Shown: one piece after another, positions 33,190 through 42,659 of the stretch
Layout: each line of letters starts with the position of its first letter
How positions within the stretch are numbered: position 1 is the first letter of the stretch
NCBI GenBank assembly: GCA_041601945.1
Contig: JBFIHG010000008.1
Coordinates: forward strand, 1 to 64,000
Reading direction: 5' to 3'
Source of the DNA: JBFJKD01 sp041601945
GTDB lineage: Bacteria; Pseudomonadota; Gammaproteobacteria; Pseudomonadales; Porticoccaceae
Length of the DNA: 64,000 nucleotides
Notes under the pieces: generated by a model
The model's input: only the letters and a program-made list of their open reading frames with translations
Database searches by the model: none
Told to the model about the DNA's origin: nothing
Made by a program: the position numbers and the translations under genes

Positions 33190-34056
33190 TCAATCCGGCA
33201 AGAGTGCGTCGTAGACCACAAATGGTGACAGCCGTTCGATTTGTTGCAGATGGCTACGCAGGGCGACCAACTGATTGTGATCGGTAACCGGGCCGACCAG
33301 CACTTTAAACAAGGTAGCCGCGTTGGTGCGCGCCACGCGCACCGCAACCGGGTACTCGGTTACCTGGCTTACGCGCGCCTGCAAGGACAGCGCCGAACTT
33401 TGCGAACCGAAAGCACCGATCTGCAAAAAGGTATTGTCCGGCAGCCTGCCTGCCGTGCTCGCGCCAATGGCGGGCGGCACGCGCGACACAGTCGCAATGC
33501 GCGGAATTTCCACGGACGTTCGCTGGTAGTTGCCCGGATCAATCGCGGTCACTTCTACCCGCGCAGTGCCCTGGTCCGAGTACCCCAGTTTTTTGGCAGC
33601 CGCATACGATAAATCGATGATACGGCCGCCGTGAAATGGTCCGCGATCGTTAACGCGCACGATAACACTGCGACCATTGGCCAGATTAGTCACGCGCACG
33701 TAGGACGGAATTGGCAGCGACGTGTGTGCCGCAGTCATCTCGTACATACTGTAATCTTCGCCATTGGCGGTCTTGCGCCCGTGAAATTTGGTGCCGTACC
33801 AGGAGGCGGTGCCCACCTCGCGATAACCTCGGGCCGACGGCATCACGTGATAGGTTTTACCCAGGATTTCGTAGGGACTTTTGTTCCCCGCTCGCGTGAC
33901 TGGCTCGTGACGGGGCACCGCATCGGGGATCCCGCTGACGTCGATATCATCCCGCGGCGGCCCGTCTCCAGGTTCGGGTCTGATGCTACTGCCACCCTGG
34001 CATCCTGCCAGCAGCAGCAACAACACTGTGCACAGCCCGCGTTTAGCCCTCGCCAT
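33190..34056 (-). CDS. rlpA: Endolytic peptidoglycan transglycosylase-like lipoprotein RlpA
   Basis: A 288-residue outer-membrane lipoprotein: the signal peptide ends in the lipobox LLAGC. The double-psi beta barrel has GTASWYGTKFHGRKTANGE and VRVNDRGPFHGGRIIDLS (Asp and His of the catalytic site), and the C-terminal SPOR domain has FLQIGAFGSQSSALSL. In Pseudomonas RlpA cleaves denuded glycan strands during daughter-cell separation. ATG at 34056 or GTG at 34059; either overlaps the mltB stop at 34043. Confidence 0.96.
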   Translation of the reverse strand: MARAKRGLCTVLLLLLAGCQGGSSIRPEPGDGPPRDDIDVSGIPDAVPRHEPVTRAGNKSPYEILGKTYHVMPSARGYREVGTASWYGTKFHGRKTANGEDYSMYEMTAAHTSLPIPSYVRVTNLANGRSVIVRVNDRGPFHGGRIIDLSYAAAKKLGYSDQGTARVEVTAIDPGNYQRTSVEIPRIATVSRVPPAIGASTAGRLPDNTFLQIGAFGSQSSALSLQARVSQVTEYPVAVRVARTNAATLFKVLVGPVTDHNQLVALRSHLQQIERLSPFVVYDALLPD

Positions 34057-35047
34057 CACCCAGACGATCCGCGATTGCTTCGCTGAGCTGATTTACCGCC
34101 ATGGCATACCGGTAGCTGTGGTTATAGCGAGTAATCGCGTAGAAGTTGGGCAGGCCCAGCCAAAACTCCACGCCGTAGTCACCAATAAGCTTGAGAGGAA
34201 TGGCTCGGGTATCCGCGGGCAGGCCTTGCATGACGGGCGCGAAACCCTGCACATCTAATTCCGCCAGAGTCAATTCCGGCACCAGTAGCTTATTGACCAG
34301 AGCCTCGTTGTACGCGCCGCTGGTGCGCGCCCGCACCGCAACACCCTGTCCAGGCTGCCAGCCGTGGCGCAGCATATAATTGGCAACACTCCCGATGGCG
34401 TCTTCGGGATTCTCCCAGATATCGACAATACCATCGCCATCGAAGTCGACCGCGTATTGCCGATAACTGCTGGGCATGAACTGGCCATACCCCATTGCGC
34501 CAGCGTACGAACCGGTAAGGGTCAACGGGTCGCGCTGTTGCTCCCGAGTGAGGATCAGGAATTGTTCGAGTTCGCGAGTAAAAAATTCACTGCGCTTGGG
34601 GTAATCAAAAGCCAGCGTGGCGAGCGCATCGATAACCCGATAGCTCCCGGTGATTCTGCCGTAGTGGGTTTCGACACCGATAATCGCCACAATCAACGCA
34701 GGATTTACGCCGTATTGCTGCTCCGCGCGGGCCAGCACGGCCGCATGGGTCCGCCAGAAATCGACACCTTCACTGATGCGTCTTTCGGTGATAAATATTT
34801 TACGGTACTCACCCCACTCTTTGACTTTTTCAGCAGGGCGCTCCATCGCATCAATAATGGATTGCTTGTACTCGACCTGCGCAAACTGACGCTCAAGCTG
34901 CGCGCGGTCGAAGCCGTGTTCGACGACCATCTTGTCGATTAGCGCACGCGCCAATTCATGACCACTATAGCCGGTGGTTACCGGATGTGGACTCGCTGCC
35001 AGCGAACTAACAGCCAGCAGTAACAACGCTATTGCCCACTTTCTCAT
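34043..35047 (-). CDS. mltB: Membrane-bound lytic murein transglycosylase B
   Basis: A 334-residue transglycosylase of family 3. It starts with a signal peptide (WAIALLLLAVSSLAASPHP). The catalytic Glu lies in VAIIGVETHYGRITG, and YAGAMGYGQFMPSSYRQYAVDFDGDG shows the goose-type lysozyme core with an EF-hand-like loop. No lipobox Cys is present, so it resembles soluble SltB forms more than lipoprotein MltB. It sits between rodA and rlpA, overlapping rlpA by 14-17 bases. Confidence 0.95.
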   Translation of the reverse strand: MRKWAIALLLLAVSSLAASPHPVTTGYSGHELARALIDKMVVEHGFDRAQLERQFAQVEYKQSIIDAMERPAEKVKEWGEYRKIFITERRISEGVDFWRTHAAVLARAEQQYGVNPALIVAIIGVETHYGRITGSYRVIDALATLAFDYPKRSEFFTRELEQFLILTREQQRDPLTLTGSYAGAMGYGQFMPSSYRQYAVDFDGDGIVDIWENPEDAIGSVANYMLRHGWQPGQGVAVRARTSGAYNEALVNKLLVPELTLAELDVQGFAPVMQGLPADTRAIPLKLIGDYGVEFWLGLPNFYAITRYNHSYRYAMAVNQLSEAIADRLGDGEG

Positions 35048-35052
35048 AAAGT

Positions 35053-36168
35053 CTAAACCAACCGTTTTTTCTCAGTGCTGACTGCCATCAGCATACCAAA
35101 GCCCAACATCAGGGTCACAATCGCCGTGCCACCATAACTTACCAGCGGTAACGGCACACCCACCACCGGCAACAACCCTGACACCATACCCATATTGACA
35201 AACACGTAAACAAAGAACGTTAACGTAATGCTGCCAGCCAGCAAACGCCCAAACATGGTCTGCGCACGCAAACTGATAATAACACCCCGGCTCACAATCA
35301 GAACATACAACAGTAACAGCAGCATGACACCAATCAAGCCAAATTCCTCGGCCAGCACGGCGATAATAAAGTCAGTATGGCTTTCGGGCAAAAAATCGAG
35401 CTGCGATTGGGTGCCTCCAAACCAGCCCTTACCGTGTATTCCTCCGGAACCGATGGCGGTGGTGGACTGAATAATATTCCACCCCGCACCTAATTTATCG
35501 GATTGCGGATCAAGCAGAGTCAGTATGCGTTGTTTCTGATAATCGTGTAGCACGTAACCCCAGAACAGCGGCGCGGCCACCATCGCAGCAAGCACCACAC
35601 CCAGAATATAACGTTTACCGAGCCCCGCCAGAAACAATGCAAATAATCCCGAGGCCCCAATCAATAACGCAGTGCCCAGATCTGGCTGAGCAATCACCAG
35701 CGCCGCTGGCACAGCCGCCAGCAGCACCGCCAACACGACGTGCTCGAAACGCGGTGGTAGCAACTGTCTGCCGAGGAAACTGGCCACCATGAGCGGCACC
35801 GCGATCTTGAGTATTTCGGAGGGCTGGAAACGTACGATACCCAGATCGAGCCACCGGCGCGCGCCCTTCGCCCCATCGCCGAACAACAATACCGCCACCA
35901 GCAACCCCAGCCCAGCTATGTAGGGCAGGATCGCCCAGCGTTCCAGAAAACGCACCGGCACCTGCGCCACCACCACCATAACCCCCAGACCAATCAACAT
36001 GTACACCAGCTGACGTTCGAGCACTACCAGCGTGCGACCACTGGCGCTGTACAAAACCGCCAGCCCCACACCCATTAACATCAGTAGCAGGAGCAACAAC
36101 ACGTAGTCTATTTTTTTGCCGAGCCAATGGCGCCGTTCGCCGTAGACGCCCGACCCGTGCTCTTTCAT
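35053..36168 (-). CDS. rodA: Rod-shape peptidoglycan glycosyltransferase RodA
   Basis: A 371-residue SEDS-family membrane protein with about ten helices. Signatures are GGTQSQLDFLPESHTDFI (near the catalytic Asp), RRWLDLGIVRFQPSE and LVSYGGTAIVTLMLGFGML. It polymerises glycan strands in the elongasome together with PBP2, whose gene is directly upstream. ATG 36168 gives a length equal to E. coli RodA; an in-frame GTG inside the mrdA end would add 11 residues or more. Confidence 0.96.
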   Translation of the reverse strand: MKEHGSGVYGERRHWLGKKIDYVLLLLLLMLMGVGLAVLYSASGRTLVVLERQLVYMLIGLGVMVVVAQVPVRFLERWAILPYIAGLGLLVAVLLFGDGAKGARRWLDLGIVRFQPSEILKIAVPLMVASFLGRQLLPPRFEHVVLAVLLAAVPAALVIAQPDLGTALLIGASGLFALFLAGLGKRYILGVVLAAMVAAPLFWGYVLHDYQKQRILTLLDPQSDKLGAGWNIIQSTTAIGSGGIHGKGWFGGTQSQLDFLPESHTDFIIAVLAEEFGLIGVMLLLLLYVLIVSRGVIISLRAQTMFGRLLAGSITLTFFVYVFVNMGMVSGLLPVVGVPLPLVSYGGTAIVTLMLGFGMLMAVSTEKKRLV

Positions 36169-36181
36169 GTGGCGTACAAAA

Positions 36182-38041
36182 TCATCGCGCTGCAACGTCA
36201 CCCCCTTCGAGCGGATAGTATGCAAAATACGCATCGATAAGCTGGCGCGCTACCGGCGCCGCCGTGGAGCTGCCATGCTCGCCGTTTTCGACGATGATAC
36301 CCACCGCTATGCGCGGATTTTCCGCCGGCGCGAACGCGATAAACAGTGCGTGGTCCAGTTGCAACTTGGCCAGTTTGGTGGCGTCGTATTTTTCGTCCTG
36401 CTTGATACCAACCACCTGGGCAGTCCCCGTTTTGCCGGCCATTTCATAGGCCATGCCGACACCGGCCTGACGTGCGGTGCCACGCCCGTCGTGAACCACG
36501 CCACGCATCGCATCAAGCACCGGGCGCCAGTGCTGCGGGGCAATATCCAGTACCGCATCCGGCGCCACCTCGTGATAAATCTCGTCCCCGGCAGCGCGCA
36601 CCAGGCGCGGCCGACGCACCTGCCCGCGAGTGCCAAGTCGCGCAGCCGCGACGGCCAGTTGCAACGGCGTGGCGAGCATGAAGCCCTGCCCAATGCTGGT
36701 ATTTACTGTGTCCCCTGGATACCAGGCAATGCCATATGCACCCCGCTTCCATTCTTTTGAAGGCATAATGCCGGTGGCTTCGGAAGGTAGATCAATACCG
36801 GTTTTTTCTCCCAGCCCGAACAACGCGCCATAGTGACTCAGGCGATCCACCCCCATGCGCACGCCGACGGTGTAAAAAAACGTATCGCAGGATTGCACGA
36901 TGGCATCGTACAGGCCGATGCGGCTACCGTGGCCACCCTTTTTCCAGTCTCGGTACTTGTGTTCGCGATTCTCCAGCTGAAAGAACCCGGGGTCATAAAT
37001 TTTGTAGTTCTCGGAAATAATGCCGCTATCGAGAGCGGCCAGTCCGAATATGGGTTTTACCGTGGAACCGGGTGGGTATTGCCCACGCAGGGCGCGATCA
37101 AACAACGGGCGATCCGGCGATGTAGTTAGCAACCGATAATTTTCATGGCTGATGCCGGTGACAAATAAATTCGGGTCAAAGCCCGGCGCACTCGCCAGCG
37201 CCAGTACACCACCGGTGTGCGTTTCGATGGCAACCACCGCACCCTTCTCTTCTCCCAGCGCCGCAAAAGCAATTTCCTGCAGGCGATTATCGAGATAAAG
37301 ATACAAATCCTTGCCCCGCTGCGGGTCAATTTTCTCCAGCACGCGCATCACCCTGCCACGCGCATTGGTTTCTACATATTCGTAACCGGGATTGCCGAGC
37401 AAGGTATCTTCATAGAATCGCTCCAGCCCGGTTTTGCCGACCATATGAGTGCCGCTGTAGCGCTTGCGGTCGAGTGTTTCCATTTCCTTTTCGTTGATAC
37501 GCCCGACGTAGCCCGCCACGTGGGCCATATGTTCCTTCTGCGGATAATAACGAATAAGCTCGGCGACAATTTCGGCGCCATCCAGGCGATATTCATTCAC
37601 TGCGATAACACCCTGCTCCGTTTCGCTGAGGTTGTAACGCAGCGGTACCGGCTCGTAGGGGTGACGGCGTTTCAACAGTTTTTCAAAGCGCTCGACTTCC
37701 TCGTCGGTTAAATTCAGCAACTGATCCAGATCGGCCAGCAGTTGTCTTTGATCCTGCGCGCGCTCCACCACAATCGACAATGTAAAACCGGTGCGATTAT
37801 CCGCCAGCAACACCCCGTTGCGATCAAAGATTAACCCCCGCGGTGGCGGAATCGCACGCATGTGTACGCGATTATTCTCCGCTTGCGTGACAAAGTCCTG
37901 ATGGCGCACCACCTGCAACTGATAATAACGCCACACCAGAACGCCTAGTAACAGCACCATCACGAGTATTACAAATACGATGCGGCTAAAAAAAAGACGG
38001 GCTTCCCGAAAGGGATTTTTCAAGGTGCGGTCAGCGTACAT
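36182..38041 (-). CDS. mrdA: Penicillin-binding protein 2 (elongasome transpeptidase)
   Basis: A 619-residue bitopic protein. The membrane anchor is FFSRIVFVILVMVLLLGVLVW (residues about 18-38), then a pedestal domain and the transpeptidase domain with Ser326-Thr-Val-Lys329 (PPGSTVKPIFG), S-C-D (IVQSCDTFFY) and KTG (MAGKTGTAQ). ATG 38041 gives the expected length and puts the basic cytoplasmic tail before the helix; a longer in-frame start adds an implausible second hydrophobic leader. It partners RodA in lateral wall synthesis. Confidence 0.96.
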   Translation of the reverse strand: MYADRTLKNPFREARLFFSRIVFVILVMVLLLGVLVWRYYQLQVVRHQDFVTQAENNRVHMRAIPPPRGLIFDRNGVLLADNRTGFTLSIVVERAQDQRQLLADLDQLLNLTDEEVERFEKLLKRRHPYEPVPLRYNLSETEQGVIAVNEYRLDGAEIVAELIRYYPQKEHMAHVAGYVGRINEKEMETLDRKRYSGTHMVGKTGLERFYEDTLLGNPGYEYVETNARGRVMRVLEKIDPQRGKDLYLYLDNRLQEIAFAALGEEKGAVVAIETHTGGVLALASAPGFDPNLFVTGISHENYRLLTTSPDRPLFDRALRGQYPPGSTVKPIFGLAALDSGIISENYKIYDPGFFQLENREHKYRDWKKGGHGSRIGLYDAIVQSCDTFFYTVGVRMGVDRLSHYGALFGLGEKTGIDLPSEATGIMPSKEWKRGAYGIAWYPGDTVNTSIGQGFMLATPLQLAVAAARLGTRGQVRRPRLVRAAGDEIYHEVAPDAVLDIAPQHWRPVLDAMRGVVHDGRGTARQAGVGMAYEMAGKTGTAQVVGIKQDEKYDATKLAKLQLDHALFIAFAPAENPRIAVGIIVENGEHGSSTAAPVARQLIDAYFAYYPLEGGDVAAR

Positions 38042-38196
38042 AGTTGTCTGCACACTGAACAATAGATCGATAATAGTTGACGTAACACGGTAGATCGCAA
38101 CCACCGCCAGCGTCAACAGCAAGCGCCGCAACGGCGGCTTTCCAATCGCGCTTTACTGGCGCTGTTCTACAGTAGTCCATGGGCTCGCTGCGGCAC

Positions 38197-38664
38197 CTAT
38201 CGATGGTAGGGATGTCCGGTATTAATGGTCCAGGCGCGATAGAGCTGCTCAACCAGCAGCACACGCACCAACGGGTGCGGTAACGTCAGGGATGAGAGCG
38301 ACCACACTCTGTCCGCCCGCGCCTGACAGGCTGGCGCCAGCCCGTCGGGCCCGCCAATCAGCAGGCTGTAATTATCCCCGGAGTTTTGCCAGGCCGCCAA
38401 TTCAACTGCCAGGTCCGCAGTACTCCAGGATTTCCCCCTGACATCCATCGCGACGACGCGATCCCCGCTGGCAATGGCCTTTAGCATGGCCTCCCCTTCG
38501 CTCGCTATAGCGCGATCTGGGGGTTGGTTGCGGGTGCGCTTGCCCAGCACAATTTCCACCAGATCCAGGTTGAACTCAGTCGGCAGGCGCTTGGCATACT
38601 CGCGCCAACCCGCCACAACCCACGACGGCATCTTCGTGCCGACGGCGATCACCCGTAGACGCAC
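38197..38664 (-). CDS. rlmH: 23S rRNA (pseudouridine1915-N3)-methyltransferase RlmH
   Basis: A 155-residue SPOUT-class methyltransferase acting on helix 69 of 23S rRNA. It starts with GTG (RLRVIAVGTKMPSWV) and has the knot motif LLIGGPDGLAPACQ and the C-terminal LPHPLVRVLLVEQLYRAWTINTGHPYHR, which contacts the ribosome. It follows rsfS by 6 bases, the standard order. Confidence 0.97.
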   Translation of the reverse strand: MRLRVIAVGTKMPSWVVAGWREYAKRLPTEFNLDLVEIVLGKRTRNQPPDRAIASEGEAMLKAIASGDRVVAMDVRGKSWSTADLAVELAAWQNSGDNYSLLIGGPDGLAPACQARADRVWSLSSLTLPHPLVRVLLVEQLYRAWTINTGHPYHR

Positions 38665-38670
38665 CGCGAC

Positions 38671-39030
38671 TCACTCTTCACTACGCGCCGGGTGGGCCGC
38701 TCGCATATCGTCGGGGCGAATCGACCACAGTTTTTCCAGCTCGTAAAATGCGCGGGTGGCGGGCGTCATGATATGCACAACCACGTCGCCAAAATCTACC
38801 AGTACCCACTCGGCGCTATCCTTGCCCTCTACACCCAGGGGTTGAAACCCCGCTTTCTTGCCGCGCTCCACCACGTTTTCCGCCAGCGCATTAACCTGGC
38901 GACTCGAGGTACCGCTGGCAACAATCAGGGTGTCCATAACATCCGTTAAACGCCGCACATCCAGCGTTACAATATTCTGTCCCTTCACATCTTCAAGGGC
39001 GTCGATAATCAGACTGGTCAATTGGGTCAT
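38671..39030 (-). CDS. rsfS: Ribosomal silencing factor RsfS
   Basis: A 119-residue nucleotidyltransferase-fold protein that binds L14 and blocks subunit joining during starvation. Core motifs are GQNIVTLDVR, IVASGTSSRQVNALAENV and WVLVDFGDVVVHIMTP. ATG 39030 overlaps the nadD stop by four bases and was chosen over longer in-frame starts, which would run inside nadD. Confidence 0.96.
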   Translation of the reverse strand: MTQLTSLIIDALEDVKGQNIVTLDVRRLTDVMDTLIVASGTSSRQVNALAENVVERGKKAGFQPLGVEGKDSAEWVLVDFGDVVVHIMTPATRAFYELEKLWSIRPDDMRAAHPARSEE

Positions 39031-39674
39031 CGGGTTTCCTGTTGGTAAAGATGATGTCTTTTGATGTATTCGATGACGGAATCCGGCACCACATAGCGCA
39101 CCGAGCGGGCCTGCATCAGCTGCGCGCGAATCCAGGTAGCTGCAATCGGCAATAACGTCATTTCCGCCACCAGCACGTGGCCACATGGCGCGTGGCGCAA
39201 CATGTCCGCGCTGTTGACCAGCCGCTCCGCCAGCAGCCCGGCCACCGGACCGGATTCCGGCAGATGCCAACCCGGGCGGCAAGCGACGACAATATGCGCG
39301 AATTCGACGATATCGCACCACCGGTGCCAACTGTGCAGGTTGACCAGCGAATCCATACCCAGGCACAAACATAAAGCGGCGTCGGGTCCATATTCTGCCC
39401 GCATCTCCCGCAGAGTATCCACGGTGTAGGACAAACCGCCGCGCCGCATTTCCCGGTCATCGGCAAGCAGCCCGGGTTCGGCAACCAGTGCGCGTTGCAA
39501 CATGGCGAAACGGTGGTGGGCACTGACCATCGGTTGATCGCGATGGGGAGGGTCGGCGCACGGCAGCAAATGCATTATGTCCAGATTCAGTAGCTGGCGC
39601 AGCTCCACCGCCGTGCGCAGATGGCCGATATGTACCGGATCGAACGTTCCACCAAAAATGCCAATGGCTTTCAA
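39027..39674 (-). CDS. nadD: Nicotinate-nucleotide adenylyltransferase NadD
   Basis: A 215-residue NMN/NaMN adenylyltransferase of NAD synthesis. It opens with GIFGGTFDPVHIGHLR (HxGH motif) and has SYTVDTLREM and a terminal IRAQLMQARSVRYVVPDSVIEYI. Translation begins at TTG 39674, because that codon directly precedes KAIGIFGGTF and the proA stop is only 4 bases upstream; GAG lies 6 bases before it. Confidence 0.96.
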   Translation of the reverse strand: MKAIGIFGGTFDPVHIGHLRTAVELRQLLNLDIMHLLPCADPPHRDQPMVSAHHRFAMLQRALVAEPGLLADDREMRRGGLSYTVDTLREMRAEYGPDAALCLCLGMDSLVNLHSWHRWCDIVEFAHIVVACRPGWHLPESGPVAGLLAERLVNSADMLRHAPCGHVLVAEMTLLPIAATWIRAQLMQARSVRYVVPDSVIEYIKRHHLYQQETR

Positions 39675-39677
39675 TGC

Positions 39678-40976
39678 TTACTCGCGGATATGGCCATCGC
39701 CGAACACGATGTATTTTTGACTGGTTAACCCCTCTAGCCCCACGGGACCCCGAGCATGCAGTTTGTCGGTGGAAATGCCAATTTCCGCGCCGAGTCCGTA
39801 CTCAAACCCATCGGCAAACTGGGTCGAGGCGTTGACCATCACCGAACTCGAATCCACTACGGCGAGAAAATGCCGCGCGCGGGTGTAATCCTCGGTGACG
39901 ATGCTGTCCGTATGCCCGGATCCAAACGTCTCGATGTGTTCGATGGCCGCGTCCATATCCCGCACCACGCGCACCGCGAGAATCGGCGCCAGATATTCCG
40001 TGCGCCAGTCCTCCTCCGTGGCCGCTTTGCAGGCATCGATCAGTGCGCAGGTCTGCGCACAGCCACGCAACTCCACACCCCTGTCCCGATAAGCCTTCGC
40101 CAGCCGCGGCAGAATAGCTGCCGCCACACTTTCGGCGACCAGTAGCGTTTCCATCGCACCGCAAATGCCGAAGCGCCGTGTTTTGGCGTTGAGGGCCACA
40201 TTGTAGGCCTTTTCCAGGTCCGCAGAATCATCGATATAGACATGGCAAATGCCGTCGAGATGCTTGATCACCGGAATTCTGGCCTCGCGACTAATCCTTT
40301 CAATCAAACCCTTGCCGCCGCGCGGGATAATAACGTCTACGTAGTCGCTCATCGTCACCAGCTCGCCAACCGCCGCGCGATCTGTGGTGGTCACCACCTG
40401 TACCGCGTCGGGTGGCAGATCCGCGTGCCGCAATCCCGCACCAATGCAGTTGGCAATGGCCTGGTTGGAATGAACGGCTTCGCTGCCGCCGCGCAGGATA
40501 GTTGCGTTGCCCGATTTGAGACACAGGCTGGCCGCGTCGATGGTCACGTTGGGCCGGGATTCATAAATAATGCCGATTACGCCCAGGGGCACACGCATTT
40601 TGCCCACCTGAATGCCGCTGGGGCGGTAGTTCATATCGCTGATCTGACCCACCGGGTCGGGCAGCGCCACAATCTGAGTTAGACCAGCAATCATGGCGTC
40701 GATACGCGCTGACGTCAGCTCCAGTCGATCCAGCAATGCCGCCTCAAGTCTCTGGCTGCGCCCGTTCTCCATATCCCGCCCATTGGCTTCCGCCAACAGG
40801 GTGCGCTGCTCCGCGAGCGCGTTGCCGATATACGTCAGCGCGTTATTTTTTTGCCGAGTGCTGGCACGCGCCATCACCCGCGCCGCCGCGCGCGCGTTGC
40901 GCCCCACTTGCAACATGTAATCTTTAATATCCACCGGATCAACCCGCCATCCATCGTTGCCCAAAACCTGCGCCAT
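39678..40976 (-). CDS. proA: Gamma-glutamyl phosphate reductase ProA
   Basis: A 432-residue aldehyde-dehydrogenase-fold enzyme making glutamate-5-semialdehyde for proline. It has GVIGIIYESRPNVTIDAASLC, the catalytic Cys in KTRRFGICGAMETLL, VIPRGGKGLIERI and STDKLHARGPVGLEGLTSQKY. The ATG at 40976 was kept, but a start at VDIKDY or at ATG 40916 would match typical ProA N-termini better. It is the first gene of the leftward NAD/ribosome/wall block. Confidence 0.95.
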   Translation of the reverse strand: MAQVLGNDGWRVDPVDIKDYMLQVGRNARAAARVMARASTRQKNNALTYIGNALAEQRTLLAEANGRDMENGRSQRLEAALLDRLELTSARIDAMIAGLTQIVALPDPVGQISDMNYRPSGIQVGKMRVPLGVIGIIYESRPNVTIDAASLCLKSGNATILRGGSEAVHSNQAIANCIGAGLRHADLPPDAVQVVTTTDRAAVGELVTMSDYVDVIIPRGGKGLIERISREARIPVIKHLDGICHVYIDDSADLEKAYNVALNAKTRRFGICGAMETLLVAESVAAAILPRLAKAYRDRGVELRGCAQTCALIDACKAATEEDWRTEYLAPILAVRVVRDMDAAIEHIETFGSGHTDSIVTEDYTRARHFLAVVDSSSVMVNASTQFADGFEYGLGAEIGISTDKLHARGPVGLEGLTSQKYIVFGDGHIRE

Positions 40977-41123
40977 TATAACGCTCGCTTAGCTGCAAGT
41001 CCGCCGCGATATTTGTGTCCCACTAACCGCAGCTCCGTCGCGCGCAAGCCGCAATCGCTAATTCGCCCCGCCGATGGGTATAATTTGCCGGGATTCCCAT
41101 AATTAACGCGACATGAGGTTGGC

Positions 41124-41579
41124 ATGAAGAAAATTGGCGGCGGTTTTTACTGGCAGGATCTGGCGCTGGGCGATCGGTTCGAAACCTGGGGACGCACCGT
41201 ACTGGAAAGCGACATCAGCCAGTTTATCAATTTGATTGGCCTGCACGAAGTAGTGTTCACGGACCGGGAGTTTCTCGCTCAACATTCGGTTATCCGCAAG
41301 CCATTTGCCCCCGGCGCGCTGGTGTACAGCTTTGCCGAAGGCTTACTGCTACCCACCATGCAGGGTACTGGCATGGCGTTTCTCAATATGGAGCTGGATA
41401 TTAAACAGCCCTGTTACGCTGACGATACCATTCATGTCGAGATCGAAGTTACGGATATTCGGGCCACCCGGGAAGGCAACCGCGGCCTGGTGCGCACGTT
41501 CAACAAGGTGGTTAATCAGCACGGCGAAACCGTGCTTACCTACACGCCGTTGCGCATGCTGAAAGGGCGGCCACAATGA
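41124..41579 (+). CDS. MaoC-like (R)-specific hot-dog dehydratase
   Basis: A 151-residue hot-dog-fold protein with FYWQDLALGDRFETWGRTV, SQFINLIGLHE and FAPGALVYSFAEGLL, related to MaoC/mesaconyl-CoA hydratase-like enzymes. The usual D-x5-H pair is not obvious: N(LIGLHE) stands in that position, so activity is uncertain. ATG 41124 has TGAGG 6 bases upstream. It lies alone between proA and a LON-domain gene that point leftward. A role in CoA-ester metabolism of aromatic or fatty acids is possible. Confidence 0.85.
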   Translation: MKKIGGGFYWQDLALGDRFETWGRTVLESDISQFINLIGLHEVVFTDREFLAQHSVIRKPFAPGALVYSFAEGLLLPTMQGTGMAFLNMELDIKQPCYADDTIHVEIEVTDIRATREGNRGLVRTFNKVVNQHGETVLTYTPLRMLKGRPQ

Positions 41580-41602
41580 TGGTAGCAACGCCCTGACGCG
41601 AC

Positions 41603-42196
41603 TTAGCGCCGACTCAACGCCACCACCCAGGCGCGAACACGGGATAAACGTATCGCCGGGTCGTCTTCCGCCAACAGATCGAGCTTGGCGGCCCGATCCA
41701 CCGGCAGCAGGTCTGCCAGACGCCAGGCCAGGGAGACATCCGTCAGTCCCTCACCGATGTACCACTGGGATAAACCCAATTGGGTGGCGAAACTCTTTAA
41801 CAACTCGCCAAGATCCTCGTCTCGCTCATCCATTGGGCGTTCCTGATCCGCCGGCTGTAACGCGACATCTGCGCTCGCCAGGCCGTCCTCTTGCGCCCAG
41901 CTGCGTTCGATCCGCACCCGTTGCACCCCCCTTACCACGATACCTAACAACCCATTTGGCAACTGCGACCAGTCGCAGATACGCACCGCCGTACCCCAAT
42001 GATGAATCTGCGGCGTATCTCCAACTTCCCGCCCTTCGAGAATCGGCACCACGGCGAACGCCTGGTCACCCGACAACGACGCTTTAACCAGATTTAAATA
42101 ACGCTGCTCGAAAATCTGCATCGGTAGCGCTACGGTAGGAAACAGGACCCGTTGTAGCGGAAAGAGGGGCATTGCCTGCGCTGGCTGATCTCCCAT
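41603..42196 (-). CDS. LON substrate-binding domain protein (no ATPase or protease part)
   Basis: A 197-residue protein consisting only of the Lon N-terminal domain: MPLFPLQRVLFPTVALPMQIFEQRYLNL, then GREVGDTPQIHHWGTAVRI and LPNGLLGIVVRGVQRVRI. Such free LON-domain proteins are frequent in gammaproteobacteria and their role is unknown. It is convergent with the MaoC-like gene, 23 bases apart. It is not adjacent to the Lon-like protease in this window. Confidence 0.92.
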   Translation of the reverse strand: MGDQPAQAMPLFPLQRVLFPTVALPMQIFEQRYLNLVKASLSGDQAFAVVPILEGREVGDTPQIHHWGTAVRICDWSQLPNGLLGIVVRGVQRVRIERSWAQEDGLASADVALQPADQERPMDERDEDLGELLKSFATQLGLSQWYIGEGLTDVSLAWRLADLLPVDRAAKLDLLAEDDPAIRLSRVRAWVVALSRR

Positions 42197-42230
42197 GTCT
42201 ACTCTCTACTCCTCGGATCGACTTGTGCAA

Positions 42231-42434
42231 TCAAGTGCGGCGGGCCCGGAAAAACCATAGTGCGTTCACCAGATATAGCAGACCACCAGTCACCATAAAC
42301 ACTTCTGGAAAATGCTCAAAGCGCATCACTTGAGGGGTAATACCCACATCCACAAAATATTCAGCGGCGCCTACACCGACCAGAATCGTCGCCACTAAAA
42401 CTCGTAGCATGTAGCCCACCGTTATTCCTTTCAC
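42231..42434 (-). CDS. Small two-helix membrane protein
   Basis: About 62-67 residues with two hydrophobic helices (MLRVLVATILVGVGAAEYF and VFMVTGGLLYLVNALWFF) and a basic end FRARRT. Starts possible at GTG 42434 or at a GTG near 42419 (preceded by AAAGGA). No known family was recognised. It follows the divergent region before the MAPEG gene and ends 34 bases before the LON-domain gene, with which it may be cotranscribed. Confidence 0.6.
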   Translation of the reverse strand: MKGITVGYMLRVLVATILVGVGAAEYFVDVGITPQVMRFEHFPEVFMVTGGLLYLVNALWFFRARRT

Positions 42435-42659
42435 CAGGATTATTCCTCAGTAAGAACCTCAGACCATGCAGGCTGGATTCACGCAATAAAATACCACCAG
42501 ACCAGTATAGGGTGCCGATCGCTGCCCGTCAGCTGCGGCGCGCTTTGTTTGGGCTACGCGAACTTGTTTTCCTGCCGCCGATCACAATGGCCATTTACGG
42601 GAGAATACACATCCAGTAAGATCGACCGTTCCAATATAACAATAGCCAGGAGAAATATC